Part shown: piece after piece, positions 18,427 to 26,548 of the stretch
How the letters are laid out: every line of letters begins with the position of its first letter
How positions within the stretch are numbered: the stretch's first letter is position 1
Source: JANWVO01 sp037446555
GTDB taxonomy: Bacteria; Acidobacteriota; Terriglobia; Bryobacterales; Bryobacteraceae
NCBI GenBank assembly: GCA_037446555.1
Contig: JBBIIK010000008.1
Coordinates: forward strand, 1-64,000
Direction: 5' to 3'
DNA: 64,000 nucleotides
Notes under the pieces: generated by a model
What the model was told of the DNA's origin: nothing
Seen by the model: only the letters and a program-made list of their open reading frames with translations
Databases searched by the model: none
Position numbers and translations under genes: made by a program

Positions 18427-18891
18427 ATGCTCAAGCTGACCAAGAAAGCCGACTACGGACTGATCAGCCTGAAGCATATCGCCACTTTGGGCAGGGAGCG
18501 TTCGGCGAGCACGAAGGAGATGGCGGAGGCTTACGGGATTCCGGCGCCGATCCTGTCGAAGGTTTTGCAGCGGCTGGTCCGGGAAGGGTTCCTGGTCAGC
18601 GAGCAGGGCGTGAACGGGGGCTACCGGCTGGCGCGGGACCCGGCGCGCATCACGGCGCTCGAGGTGATCCGCGCCATAGACGGACCGGTCTTGCTGACGA
18701 ACTGTTTCACCGCCGGCAGCGACTGCGACATCGCCGGCTGCTGCAACGTGCGCGAGCCCTTGCGGAAGGTGCACGAGCGAATCCAGCAGGTGCTCGAGAG
18801 CATCACGATAGCAGACCTGAGCGAAGACGACCCTTTGCGCAGCTCGCGAAGCCTCGGGCGGACAGGGGCGCTGACGGTGATTCCTGGCTAG
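18427..18891 (+). CDS. iscR: Rrf2-family Fe-S-sensing transcription regulator (IscR-like)
   Basis: The 154-aa protein has the Rrf2 winged helix at the N-terminus (LTKKADYGLISLKHIATLG, then PAPILSKVLQRLVREGFLVS and GVNGGYRLAR), followed by a cysteine cluster C-x6-C-x4-CC at about residues 95-108 (NCFTAGSDCDIAGCC). IscR uses three cysteines and a histidine to hold a 2Fe-2S cluster, and represses the isc operon when the cluster is present. It is the first gene of the operon and is followed 24 bp later by iscS. Two matching palindromes lie over its promoter, supporting autoregulation. Confidence 0.92.
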   Translation: MLKLTKKADYGLISLKHIATLGRERSASTKEMAEAYGIPAPILSKVLQRLVREGFLVSEQGVNGGYRLARDPARITALEVIRAIDGPVLLTNCFTAGSDCDIAGCCNVREPLRKVHERIQQVLESITIADLSEDDPLRSSRSLGRTGALTVIPG

Positions 18892-18915
18892 GGCGATGGA
18901 GAGGAAGATACAGCC

Positions 18916-20133
18916 ATGTTGAAATTCCCGATTTATCTTGACTATCACGCGACCACGCCGATGGACGAGCGCATGCTGGAAGCGATGCTTCCCTACTTCC
19001 GCGAGCATTTCGGCAACGCCGCCAGCCGCAACCACAGCTTCGGCTGGGTGGCGGAAGAAGCCGTGGAGAAGGCGCGGAAACAGATCGCTTCCCTGATCAA
19101 CGCCTCGCCCAAGGAGATTGTGTTCACCAGCGGCGCCACCGAGTCGAACAACCTCGCCATCAAGGGCGTAGCGGAGATGTATGCAGAGAAGGGCAACCAC
19201 ATCATCACCGCAGCCACGGAGCACAAGGCGGTTCTGGACACCTGCAAGCGCCTGGAGAAGCGCGGTTGCCGCGTGACCTACTTGCCGGTGCGCCCCGACG
19301 GGCTGATCGATCTCGACCAGTTACGCGATTCGATCACCGACAAGACGATCCTGGTCTCCATCATGTATGGCAACAACGAGATCGGAACCGTCCAGGACAT
19401 CCGGACCATCGGGCAGATCTGCCACGAAAAGGGCGCGCTCTTCCACACGGACGCCACGCAGGCGGTGGGCAAGATCCCGGTGGACGTCATCGCCGACAAC
19501 ATCGACCTGCTCTCCTGCACAGCTCACAAGATGTACGGACCCAAGGGCGTGGGCGCCCTGTATGTCCGGCGCAAGAACCCGCGCGTGCAGCTCACAGCGC
19601 AGATGGACGGCGGCGGGCATGAACGCGGCATGCGCTCAGGCACGCTGAACGTGCCGGGCATCGTCGGCTTCGGCAAGGCCGCCGAGCTGTGCCATCAGCT
19701 CATGCCGGAGGAGATGCCGCGGCTCGAGCGCCTGCGCAACAAGTTGAAGGACGACATCCTGGCGGAGCTCGACGAGGTGTACATCAACGGCACCATGGAG
19801 CGCCGGCTCCCGCACAACCTCAACATGAGCTTTGCCTACGTCGAGGGCGAGAGCCTGCTGATGGGGATCAACGATATCGCCGTGTCGTCGGGCTCCGCCT
19901 GCACGTCGGCGACGCTCGAGCCCAGCTACGTCCTGAAGGCGCTGGGCGCGGGCGATGATCTGGCGCACTCCTCCATCCGCTTCGGGCTGGGGCGTTTCAC
20001 GACGGAGGAGGAGATCGACTACACGATCGGCAAGGTGGTGGAGGTTGTGAAGAAGTTGCGCGAGCTTTCGCCGCTGTACGAGATGGTGAAAGAAGGGATC
20101 GACCTGACGAAGGTGGAATGGTCGGCGCACTGA
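18916..20133 (+). CDS. iscS: Cysteine desulfurase IscS
   Basis: IscS takes sulfur from cysteine and passes it to the scaffold IscU. The 405-aa protein shows FTSGATESNN near 75, the PLP lysine K205 in SCTAHKMYGPKG, and the mobile loop SSGSACTSATLEPSYVL carrying the catalytic C329. The length and the C-terminal tail (VEWSAH) match housekeeping IscS rather than the shorter NifS or SufS groups. It precedes iscU by 56 bp. Confidence 0.97.
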   Translation: MLKFPIYLDYHATTPMDERMLEAMLPYFREHFGNAASRNHSFGWVAEEAVEKARKQIASLINASPKEIVFTSGATESNNLAIKGVAEMYAEKGNHIITAATEHKAVLDTCKRLEKRGCRVTYLPVRPDGLIDLDQLRDSITDKTILVSIMYGNNEIGTVQDIRTIGQICHEKGALFHTDATQAVGKIPVDVIADNIDLLSCTAHKMYGPKGVGALYVRRKNPRVQLTAQMDGGGHERGMRSGTLNVPGIVGFGKAAELCHQLMPEEMPRLERLRNKLKDDILAELDEVYINGTMERRLPHNLNMSFAYVEGESLLMGINDIAVSSGSACTSATLEPSYVLKALGAGDDLAHSSIRFGLGRFTTEEEIDYTIGKVVEVVKKLRELSPLYEMVKEGIDLTKVEWSAH

Positions 20134-20189
20134 CGCCAGGAATTGGACCGCGGCACCAACACTGAAGCAGAAGGGGACTTGAGAAAAAC

Positions 20190-20600
20190 ATGGCATACAG
20201 CGACAAGGTTCTGGATCACTACAACAACCCGCGCAACGTGGGCAGCCTGGACAAGAACGACCCGAACGTGGGCACAGGGCTGGTGGGCGCTCCCGAATGC
20301 GGCGACGTCATGAAGCTGCAGATCAAGGTGAACCCGGAGACGGGCATCATCGAGGACGCCAAGTTCAAGACCTTCGGCTGCGGGTCGGCCATCGCCAGCT
20401 CTTCGCTCGCTACCGAGCTGCTCAAGGGCAAGACTGTCGAAGAAGCGCTCGAGCTCAAGAACACGGTCATCGTGAACGAGCTCAGCCTCCCGCCGGTCAA
20501 GATCCACTGCTCGGTTCTCGCCGAGGACGCCATCAAGGCGGCCATTGAGGACTACAAGAAGAAGGCGGGCGTGCCTGCCAGCGCCGGGCAGACGGCGTAA
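20190..20600 (+). CDS. iscU: Fe-S cluster scaffold IscU
   Basis: IscU is the platform on which Fe-S clusters are built. The 136-aa protein has the three cluster cysteines at C37 (GAPECGD), C64 (TFGCGS) and C107 (KIHCSV), plus the LPPVK motif at about 101-105 that the chaperone HscA recognises. It is full length (E. coli 128 aa) with a short Lys/Ala-rich C-terminal extension. HscA and HscB are encoded downstream, consistent with the LPPVK motif being functional. Confidence 0.97.
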   Translation: MAYSDKVLDHYNNPRNVGSLDKNDPNVGTGLVGAPECGDVMKLQIKVNPETGIIEDAKFKTFGCGSAIASSSLATELLKGKTVEEALELKNTVIVNELSLPPVKIHCSVLAEDAIKAAIEDYKKKAGVPASAGQTA

Positions 20601-20660
20601 TCTGAGATTGAAGCCGGGCGCCCGCCGCGCAGCGGCCGGGGCCCGGCCGGAGACGAGTCC

Positions 20661-20990
20661 ATGCCGGAAATCCAGGTCACACCCAAAGCCATCCAGAAGA
20701 TCCGCGAGGCATTCGCCAAACAGGGCGTCCAGGGCGGTGGTCTGCGGCTTGGCGTGCAGGGCGGCGGCTGCTCGGGCTTGAGCTATCTGTTCCGCTACGA
20801 GCCCAAGCCGCGGCCGTCGGACCATATTTTCCAGTTCGAGGACGTGGAAGTCTATGTAGATCCGAAGAGCATGATCTTCCTCGACGGCATGACGCTCGAC
20901 TACAAGGAATCCTTGATGCACTCGGGCTTTGCGTTCGACAATCCCCACGCGACGAAGAGCTGCGGGTGCGGAACGTCGTTTTCCGCCTGA
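20661..20990 (+). CDS. iscA: A-type Fe-S carrier IscA
   Basis: The 109-aa protein carries the three A-type cysteines: C37 in GGGCSGLSY and the pair in SCGCG near 103-105. A-type proteins accept clusters from the scaffold and deliver them to target enzymes. By position it is IscA, although ErpA/HesB-like proteins share the fold. Its stop codon overlaps the start of hscB by one base (TGATG), which points to coupled translation. Confidence 0.94.
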   Translation: MPEIQVTPKAIQKIREAFAKQGVQGGGLRLGVQGGGCSGLSYLFRYEPKPRPSDHIFQFEDVEVYVDPKSMIFLDGMTLDYKESLMHSGFAFDNPHATKSCGCGTSFSA

Positions 20991-21628
20991 TGGCCCATTT
21001 GCACGATTGCTGGCATTGCGGGGCGAAGGACGCGGCATCGCTGTTCTGCCGCTACTGCAACACCATCCAGGCGCCCACGCCTGACTACTACGAGTTCTTT
21101 GATCTCCCCCGCCGCCTCGCCGTCAATCCCGAAGATCTCAGGAACCGCTTCTACACGCTCAGCCGGCTGTTGCACCCCGACCGCTACACACGCCGCTCGG
21201 AGCAGGAGAAGCGCTTTTCGCTCGAAGCCTCTTCCATCCTCAACGACGCTTTCCGCGTGCTGAAGGATCCGATCCAGCGCGCCGAATACGTGCTGCGCCA
21301 GGAGGGCTTCCCTATCGGCGACCAGCGCAACAAGGATGTTCCTCCGGAGCTGCTCGAGGAGGTCTTCGAGCTGAACATGGCGCTGGACGAGCTGCGTGGC
21401 GGCGATCTCGACGTGCTTCCGCAGCTCGACGCCATGCGGCGGCGTTTCCTGGACATGCTGGCCGAAATCGACCGCAGCCTGGAAACCCTCTTCGTCCGTC
21501 ATGATGCCGCGCCGCCCGAAGAGCGGAAGGACGTGCTTGCCGCCATCCGCTCTACGTTGAACCGCCGCCGCTACATCAGCAACCTGGTCCAGGAAGTGGA
21601 CAAACAACTGACCGCCCGCAACGCCTGA
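20990..21628 (+). CDS. hscB: Fe-S co-chaperone HscB with N-terminal zinc-finger-like motif
   Basis: The 212-aa protein starts at the ATG overlapping the iscA stop codon (TGATG). Residues 6-24 hold two CxxC pairs (CWHCG and CRYC), like the N-terminal metal-binding extension of mitochondrial HSC20, and unlike E. coli HscB, which lacks it. A J-domain follows (YYEFFDLPRRLAV near 31, then LLHPDRYT with the HPD triad near 65), then the C-terminal three-helix domain that binds IscU. HscB brings IscU to HscA and stimulates its ATPase. Confidence 0.93.
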   Translation: MAHLHDCWHCGAKDAASLFCRYCNTIQAPTPDYYEFFDLPRRLAVNPEDLRNRFYTLSRLLHPDRYTRRSEQEKRFSLEASSILNDAFRVLKDPIQRAEYVLRQEGFPIGDQRNKDVPPELLEEVFELNMALDELRGGDLDVLPQLDAMRRRFLDMLAEIDRSLETLFVRHDAAPPEERKDVLAAIRSTLNRRRYISNLVQEVDKQLTARNA

Positions 21629-21649
21629 GGGCGCGCCTCAACCAATCCC

Positions 21650-23503
21650 ATGAGCACTTTTCAGATTGACTTCGCTTCGGCGCAGAAGCGCCGCATCATC
21701 GGCATCGACCTGGGCACCACAAATTCGCTGGCCGCTTTCATGGATCTGACCGGTCCCGAGATCATTCCCGGCCCGGACGGCAGCCGCATGGTGCCAAGCA
21801 TCGTCAGCGTGGGAGCAGACGGATCGTTCGTCGTGGGTGAGCCGGCGCGTCGCCTGCTGATCGACGCCCCCGACCGCACGGTCTATTCGGTGAAGCGCCT
21901 GATGGGACGTGGGCGCGAGGACGTGGCCGAGGAGCTAAAGCTGTTTCCGTTCCGCATCGCCGAAGGGAGCGAGCAGGTGATCCGGCTTGCGCTGGGAGAT
22001 CGGACCTTCACGCCGCCGGAGATTTCCGCGCAGATCCTGAAAGAGCTGAAGCGCCGCGCCGAGCAGTGTCTGGGCGAGGAGATCACGCAGGCGGTGATCA
22101 CAGTGCCCGCCTACTTCAATGACGCCCAGCGGCAGGCGACGCGCGACGCGGGGCGTATCGCGGGGCTGGAGGTGCTGCGCCTGGTGAACGAGCCCACGGC
22201 GGCCTCGCTCGCCTACGGGCTGGACAAACGGCGCGAGGGCATCGTTGCCGTCTATGACCTGGGCGGGGGCACGTTCGACATCTCCATCCTGCGCCTTCAT
22301 GAGGGCATCTTCGAGGTGCTGGCGACCAATGGCGACACGCATCTTGGCGGCGACGACATCGACAACCGCCTCCTCGCCATCGCGCTCGAGGACATCGCCA
22401 GCGAATGGGGCGAAGATCTCTCCCACAACGGCGAGGCCGTGCAGACCATCCGGCAGGCGGTGATCCGCGCCAAGGAAGAGCTCTCCTTCCAGCCCGCTAC
22501 GGTCATCGACATGGAGTACCGCGGACGGCGCTACCAGCGGGAGCTGAGGCGCGAGCTGTTCGAGAACCTCATCCGCGACATCGTCGACCGCACCCTCGGA
22601 CCCTGCCGCCAGGCGATGCGCGACTCCGGGCTCGAGCCGGAACAGATCGACGAAGTCGTGCTCGTCGGCGGCTCCACCCGCATCCCGATGGTCCGCCGCG
22701 CGGTGGAGGCGCTGTTCCAGGCCAAGCCGCACTCCGAATTGAACCCCGACGAGGTGGTCGCCCTCGGCGCCGCCGTGCAGGCGGCAATCCTATCCGGCGA
22801 TGTACAGGACAAGCTGCTGCTGGACGTCACCCCGCTCTCGCTCGGCATCGAGACGATGGGCGGCGTGGTGAGCAAACTGATCCACCGCAACTCGACTATC
22901 CCGGCTTCCGCCACCGAAATCTTCACCACCTCGGTGGACGGGCAGCGGAACGTGCTGATCCACGTCGTGCAGGGGGAGCGCGAGTTGGTGAGGGACTGCC
23001 GCTCGCTGGCGCGCTTCGATCTGAAGGACATCGAGCCGATGCCCGCCGGCATGGCGCGCATCGAGGTGCGATTCCTGATCGACGCCAACGGGATCCTGAA
23101 CGTCACCGCGCGGGACCTGCGCAGCGGCAAGGAGCAGAGCATTGAGGTGAAACCGAGCTACGGGCTCACCGAGGAGCAGGTGGAGGCGATGATCCGCGAG
23201 TCCTACGAGAAGGCGGAAGAGGACTTGCGCGAGCGGCAGGTGCGCGAGGCGCGCGTGGAAGCGGACAACATCCTCGCCGCGGTGGAGAAGGCGCGCTCGA
23301 GCGACGCCTGGCTCGACCTCACCGAGGACGAGCGCTCAGCCGTCGACGCCGCCGTCAACGAACTCCAGATGGTCTACCATGCCGGCGACCACCTGCTGAT
23401 CAGGGACCGCATCGAGAAGGTGGACGCCGCCACCCGCCGCCTGGCGGAAACCATGATGAATTCGGCGGTCCGCGAGGCGCTGAAAGGCACCAAGATCGAA
23501 TAG
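21650..23503 (+). CDS. hscA: Hsp70-type chaperone HscA
   Basis: HscA is the specialised Hsp70 that releases clusters from IscU. The 617-aa protein has the Hsp70 ATPase signatures GIDLGTTNSLAA near 18, AVYDLGGGTFDISI near 200 and VLVGGSTRIPMVR near 338, then a substrate-binding domain (LLDVTPLSLGIETMGG near 391). The length matches E. coli HscA (616) and is shorter than DnaK (about 640), and it lacks the acidic DnaK C-terminus. The gene lies between hscB and iscX. Confidence 0.95.
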   Translation: MSTFQIDFASAQKRRIIGIDLGTTNSLAAFMDLTGPEIIPGPDGSRMVPSIVSVGADGSFVVGEPARRLLIDAPDRTVYSVKRLMGRGREDVAEELKLFPFRIAEGSEQVIRLALGDRTFTPPEISAQILKELKRRAEQCLGEEITQAVITVPAYFNDAQRQATRDAGRIAGLEVLRLVNEPTAASLAYGLDKRREGIVAVYDLGGGTFDISILRLHEGIFEVLATNGDTHLGGDDIDNRLLAIALEDIASEWGEDLSHNGEAVQTIRQAVIRAKEELSFQPATVIDMEYRGRRYQRELRRELFENLIRDIVDRTLGPCRQAMRDSGLEPEQIDEVVLVGGSTRIPMVRRAVEALFQAKPHSELNPDEVVALGAAVQAAILSGDVQDKLLLDVTPLSLGIETMGGVVSKLIHRNSTIPASATEIFTTSVDGQRNVLIHVVQGERELVRDCRSLARFDLKDIEPMPAGMARIEVRFLIDANGILNVTARDLRSGKEQSIEVKPSYGLTEEQVEAMIRESYEKAEEDLRERQVREARVEADNILAAVEKARSSDAWLDLTEDERSAVDAAVNELQMVYHAGDHLLIRDRIEKVDAATRRLAETMMNSAVREALKGTKIE

Positions 23504-23514
23504 GGGGCGACGCG

Positions 23515-23721
23515 ATGACCTGGAACGACTTCGAAGATATCGGGATAGCGCTGTATGAGGCGCATCCGGATGTGGATCCTCTTTCTGTGCGCTTCACGGA
23601 CTTGCACCGCATGGTGATCGAGCTCGAAGACTTCGACGACGACCCGAAGGCGTCGAATGAAGCCAAGCTCGAAGCCATCCAGATGGCGTGGTACGAGGAG
23701 TGGAAGGACAACCAGGGCTAG
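23515..23721 (+). CDS. iscX: Fe-S assembly protein IscX
   Basis: The 68-aa acidic protein matches IscX (YfhJ): W3 and NDFEDIGIALYEAHPD at the start, DPLSVRFTDLHRMV in the middle, and WYEEWKDNQ at the end. IscX binds IscS and is thought to act as an iron-dependent adaptor or frataxin-like regulator. It closes the isc operon 11 bp after hscA. No fdx (ferredoxin) gene lies between hscA and iscX, where E. coli has one. Confidence 0.93.
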   Translation: MTWNDFEDIGIALYEAHPDVDPLSVRFTDLHRMVIELEDFDDDPKASNEAKLEAIQMAWYEEWKDNQG

Positions 23722-23792
23722 GCAATCCTGCCTCCGGCGCCCCGTCTCGCGGGACGCCGTATCCCAGTGAGTGAGAAATGTGCTTCGGCCGC

Positions 23793-23821
23793 TTGTTCCC
23801 TGCCATTTCTTCGTTTATTCT
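23793..23821 (+). promoter_or_regulatory. Candidate promoter of the CsgG-like/kinase genes
   Basis: TTGTTC (23793-23798) and TATTCT (23816-23821) are separated by 17 bp and lie about 50 bp upstream of the CsgG-like start. The match to the consensus is partial. Confidence 0.35.
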
Positions 23822-23869
23822 GATGAGGGTTCCCTGATCCGGCGGGAGACCTCTTGGGAGGAAGCGTAC

Positions 23870-25054
23870 ATGGAGAGACGGTGGATCGCAGCGGCGGTTT
23901 TGGCAGTGTCCATATCCGTTGCCTGGGGCCAGGCGCCGCAGAAGAAGCGGGTGGCCGTCCTGAACTTCGACTACGGTACGGTGCGGAGCGGGGTGGCTGC
24001 GATCTTCGGCACCGACGTCGACGTGGGCACCGGCATCAGCGACATGCTGGTGGAGAAGCTGGTTGAGGGCGGGGCTTACTCGGTCATCGAGCGCAAGGCG
24101 CTGGACAAGCTGCTGGCCGAACAGAACTTCTCCAACAGCGACCGCGCCGATCCCGCCAGCGCTGCGCGCATCGGACGGCTGCTGGGAGTCGACGCCATCA
24201 TTGTTGGTTCGATCACGCAGTTCGGACGCGACGACCGGCAAGTGGGGCTCGGCGGATTCGGCCGCAGCATCGGCAAGTACGGGCTGGGCGGCACAAGCGT
24301 GCGCAGCGCCAAGGCTGTGGTGGCGGTGACCGCGCGGCTGGTCAACGTGGAGACGGGCGAGATTCTGGCCGTGGCCACCGGCGCCGGGGAGTCGAAGAGA
24401 AGCGGGACGTCGCTGCTCGGGGCGGGCGGCAGCGGCGGCTCGGCGGGCGGAGGCGTCATGGACATGCGCAGCACCAACTTCGCCAACACGATTCTCGGCG
24501 AAGCCACGCGCAACGCGGTGGGGCAGCTCGCCACGCAACTCACGGCGAACTCCTCGCGGATCGAGAGCAAGGCGCGGCCTGTGGAAGGATTGGTGGCGGA
24601 TATCACTGGCAACACAGTAGTCATCAATGTCGGCACGCGCACGGGCCTACGCCCGGGCATGACGCTCAGCGTGCGGCGGCTCTCGCGGGAGATCAAGGAT
24701 CCCGCCAGCGGACGGGTGATCCGGAAAGTGGAGGACACGCTCGGGACGCTGACGATCACCGAGGCGGACGAGGAATCCGCCGTCGGCACCTTTACAGGCG
24801 CCACGCCGCCGAAGGTGGGCGATACGGTGAGAAACTATGCACCCGGAGGGGCGCGAAGAGGAAGAGGAGGAGATCATGTCCTATCAACCGGGAGACCGGA
24901 TAGGAGACTACGAAGTCCTGGCCGTGCTGGGCGCCGGCGGCATGGGCAAGGTGTACAAGGCCCGCAACGTGATCTCGGACCGGGTAGAGGCGATGAAGGT
25001 CCTGCTGCCGAACCTGGCCGAATACCCCGAGCTGGGCGAGCGCTTCGTGCGTGA
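23870..25054 (+). CDS. CsgG/HfaB-like secreted protein (3' end overlaps kinase gene)
   Basis: The start at 23870 follows a GGGAGGAAG ribosome site and gives a signal peptide ending near AWGQ; there is no lipobox Cys, unlike true CsgG. The CsgG-like domain runs from about 25 to 220 (KRVAVLNFDYGTV, VEKLVEGGAYSVIERKALDKLL, LLGVDAIIVGSI), then a Gly/Ser-rich stretch and a C-terminal beta-rich region ending near VGDTVRN (about residue 322). The frame then continues without a stop through low-complexity, Arg/Gly-rich sequence to 25054, overlapping the kinase gene by 179 bp. The last 70 residues look like out-of-frame kinase sequence, so a true overlap or a lost stop/frameshift are both possible. 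Confidence 0.75.
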   Translation: MERRWIAAAVLAVSISVAWGQAPQKKRVAVLNFDYGTVRSGVAAIFGTDVDVGTGISDMLVEKLVEGGAYSVIERKALDKLLAEQNFSNSDRADPASAARIGRLLGVDAIIVGSITQFGRDDRQVGLGGFGRSIGKYGLGGTSVRSAKAVVAVTARLVNVETGEILAVATGAGESKRSGTSLLGAGGSGGSAGGGVMDMRSTNFANTILGEATRNAVGQLATQLTANSSRIESKARPVEGLVADITGNTVVINVGTRTGLRPGMTLSVRRLSREIKDPASGRVIRKVEDTLGTLTITEADEESAVGTFTGATPPKVGDTVRNYAPGGARRGRGGDHVLSTGRPDRRLRSPGRAGRRRHGQGVQGPQRDLGPGRGDEGPAAEPGRIPRAGRALRA

Positions 25055-26540
25055 GATCAAGTTGCAGGCGACGCTGAACCACCCCAACATCGCCGCACTG
25101 CACACGGCGCTGCATTTCGAAAACCAGCTCCTGATGCTGATGGAATTCGTCGACGGCGTGACGCTGGACGAGCTGGTTCGCTCCGGTCCTCTCCCGCTGG
25201 AATATGCCATCCACTACATGGCACAGGTGTGCGATGCGCTGGCCTACGCGCACGCGAAGGGCATCATCCACCGCGACCTGAAGCCGTCCAACATGATGCT
25301 CACACCGGACGGCACGGTAAAACTGCTGGACTTCGGCATCGCCAAGTTCGCCCAGGACCGGTCCATGACGAAGACCGGCTTCCTGGTCGGGTCGCTCCCC
25401 TACATCTCGCCGGAACAGATTGAGGGCGTGGCCGATATCGATCACCGGACTGACGTTTATTCGCTTGGAATCACGCTTTACCAGCTGGTCACCGGGCGCG
25501 TGCCGTTCGAGGCAGACAGCGAGTATTCGCTGATGCGGAAGCACCTCCAGGAGATGCCGGTGCCGCCGGTACAGCTGATGCCGGACGTGCCGCAGGGGCT
25601 GAACGACATCATTCTGATGGCGATCGAGAAGGACCGCACCCGCCGGTTCCAGACTGCGGCGGCGATGGGCGCGGCGCTGCGCAATCTGGCTTCCAGCCTC
25701 GGAGCGACTGTGGCCGCGCAGCCCGCCGCGACTCCGGCAGGTGCATGGAACGCGCCAGCGCCGCAGGCAGGCCCGGAACAAGCGTGGGGCGCGGCGCCCG
25801 TGCCGGAACCCCGCAAGCATTCCAGCCGCGCGCTGTACGTGGTGCTTGGATCGGTGGTCACCATCGCCGTGCTGATTGTAGCGGCGATGCATCTGCCACG
25901 CTTCTTTGGCACAAAGGCGGGCGAGCCGGCAGCCACCGAGACGCCTGCGGCTTCCACTCCCCAAGCACAGGTGGAATCACAGCAGCCCTCTGCTCCTGCG
26001 GAACAGACTCCTGCACCCGCCGAGCCGCTGCAAGTAGAGCCCTCGAGCCCGGCGCCTTCCGCCGCTTCTGCACAGCCGCGCGCATCGGAAGACGCATCCG
26101 CGAGGCAGCCCGCCGCGTCGCGCCCGTCTCAGCAGGCGCCGGTGGCGCGCCCGCCACGTGCGGAGACGCAACCGGCTCTTTCCACACCGGCAGCAGCATC
26201 GCAACCCGCCGAACAGACGCCCGCGCCTGCTGTAACGCCCCCGCCGCAGCCCGCGGTTCCGGCAGTGGACGAGCGCGAGCTTGGCGAATTGCGCGAGAAG
26301 CTCATGCTGCTGGGCGCGCGCGTTAACGCGGCACAGTCGAGCCTGAACCGCCTGAAGCAGGAGCAGGCGCGCATGGGCGTTGGGCTTCGGGGCGACATCG
26401 CCGCCGCCGCGCAGCGGATGGAGTTTTACATGGACGAGGCCGAGTCGGCCATCAAGCGTGGCGACGCGGCGGCGGCGAAGAAACACCTGGAAAACGCCGA
26501 CCGGGAGACGGCGCGGATCGAGAAGTTCCTGGGCCGCTGA
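24876..26540 (+). CDS. Membrane Ser/Thr protein kinase with coiled-coil tail
   Basis: The start at 24876 follows a strong GAGGAGGAG ribosome site. The 554-aa protein has a Hanks-type kinase domain (about 10-270) with a complete active site: GAGGMGKVYKA glycine loop, AMKV lysine, HRDLKPSN catalytic loop near 131-138, DFG near 154 and SPEQ after it. A membrane helix follows (about 315-335), then about 130 residues of Ala/Pro/Gln-rich linker, and a C-terminal coiled coil (about 465-554) rich in charged heptads. There are no PASTA repeats. It is probably cotranscribed with the upstream CsgG-like gene; the coiled coil would face the periplasm. Confidence 0.93.
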   Translation: MSYQPGDRIGDYEVLAVLGAGGMGKVYKARNVISDRVEAMKVLLPNLAEYPELGERFVREIKLQATLNHPNIAALHTALHFENQLLMLMEFVDGVTLDELVRSGPLPLEYAIHYMAQVCDALAYAHAKGIIHRDLKPSNMMLTPDGTVKLLDFGIAKFAQDRSMTKTGFLVGSLPYISPEQIEGVADIDHRTDVYSLGITLYQLVTGRVPFEADSEYSLMRKHLQEMPVPPVQLMPDVPQGLNDIILMAIEKDRTRRFQTAAAMGAALRNLASSLGATVAAQPAATPAGAWNAPAPQAGPEQAWGAAPVPEPRKHSSRALYVVLGSVVTIAVLIVAAMHLPRFFGTKAGEPAATETPAASTPQAQVESQQPSAPAEQTPAPAEPLQVEPSSPAPSAASAQPRASEDASARQPAASRPSQQAPVARPPRAETQPALSTPAAASQPAEQTPAPAVTPPPQPAVPAVDERELGELREKLMLLGARVNAAQSSLNRLKQEQARMGVGLRGDIAAAAQRMEFYMDEAESAIKRGDAAAAKKHLENADRETARIEKFLGR

Positions 26541-26548
26541 CGGCGGCT

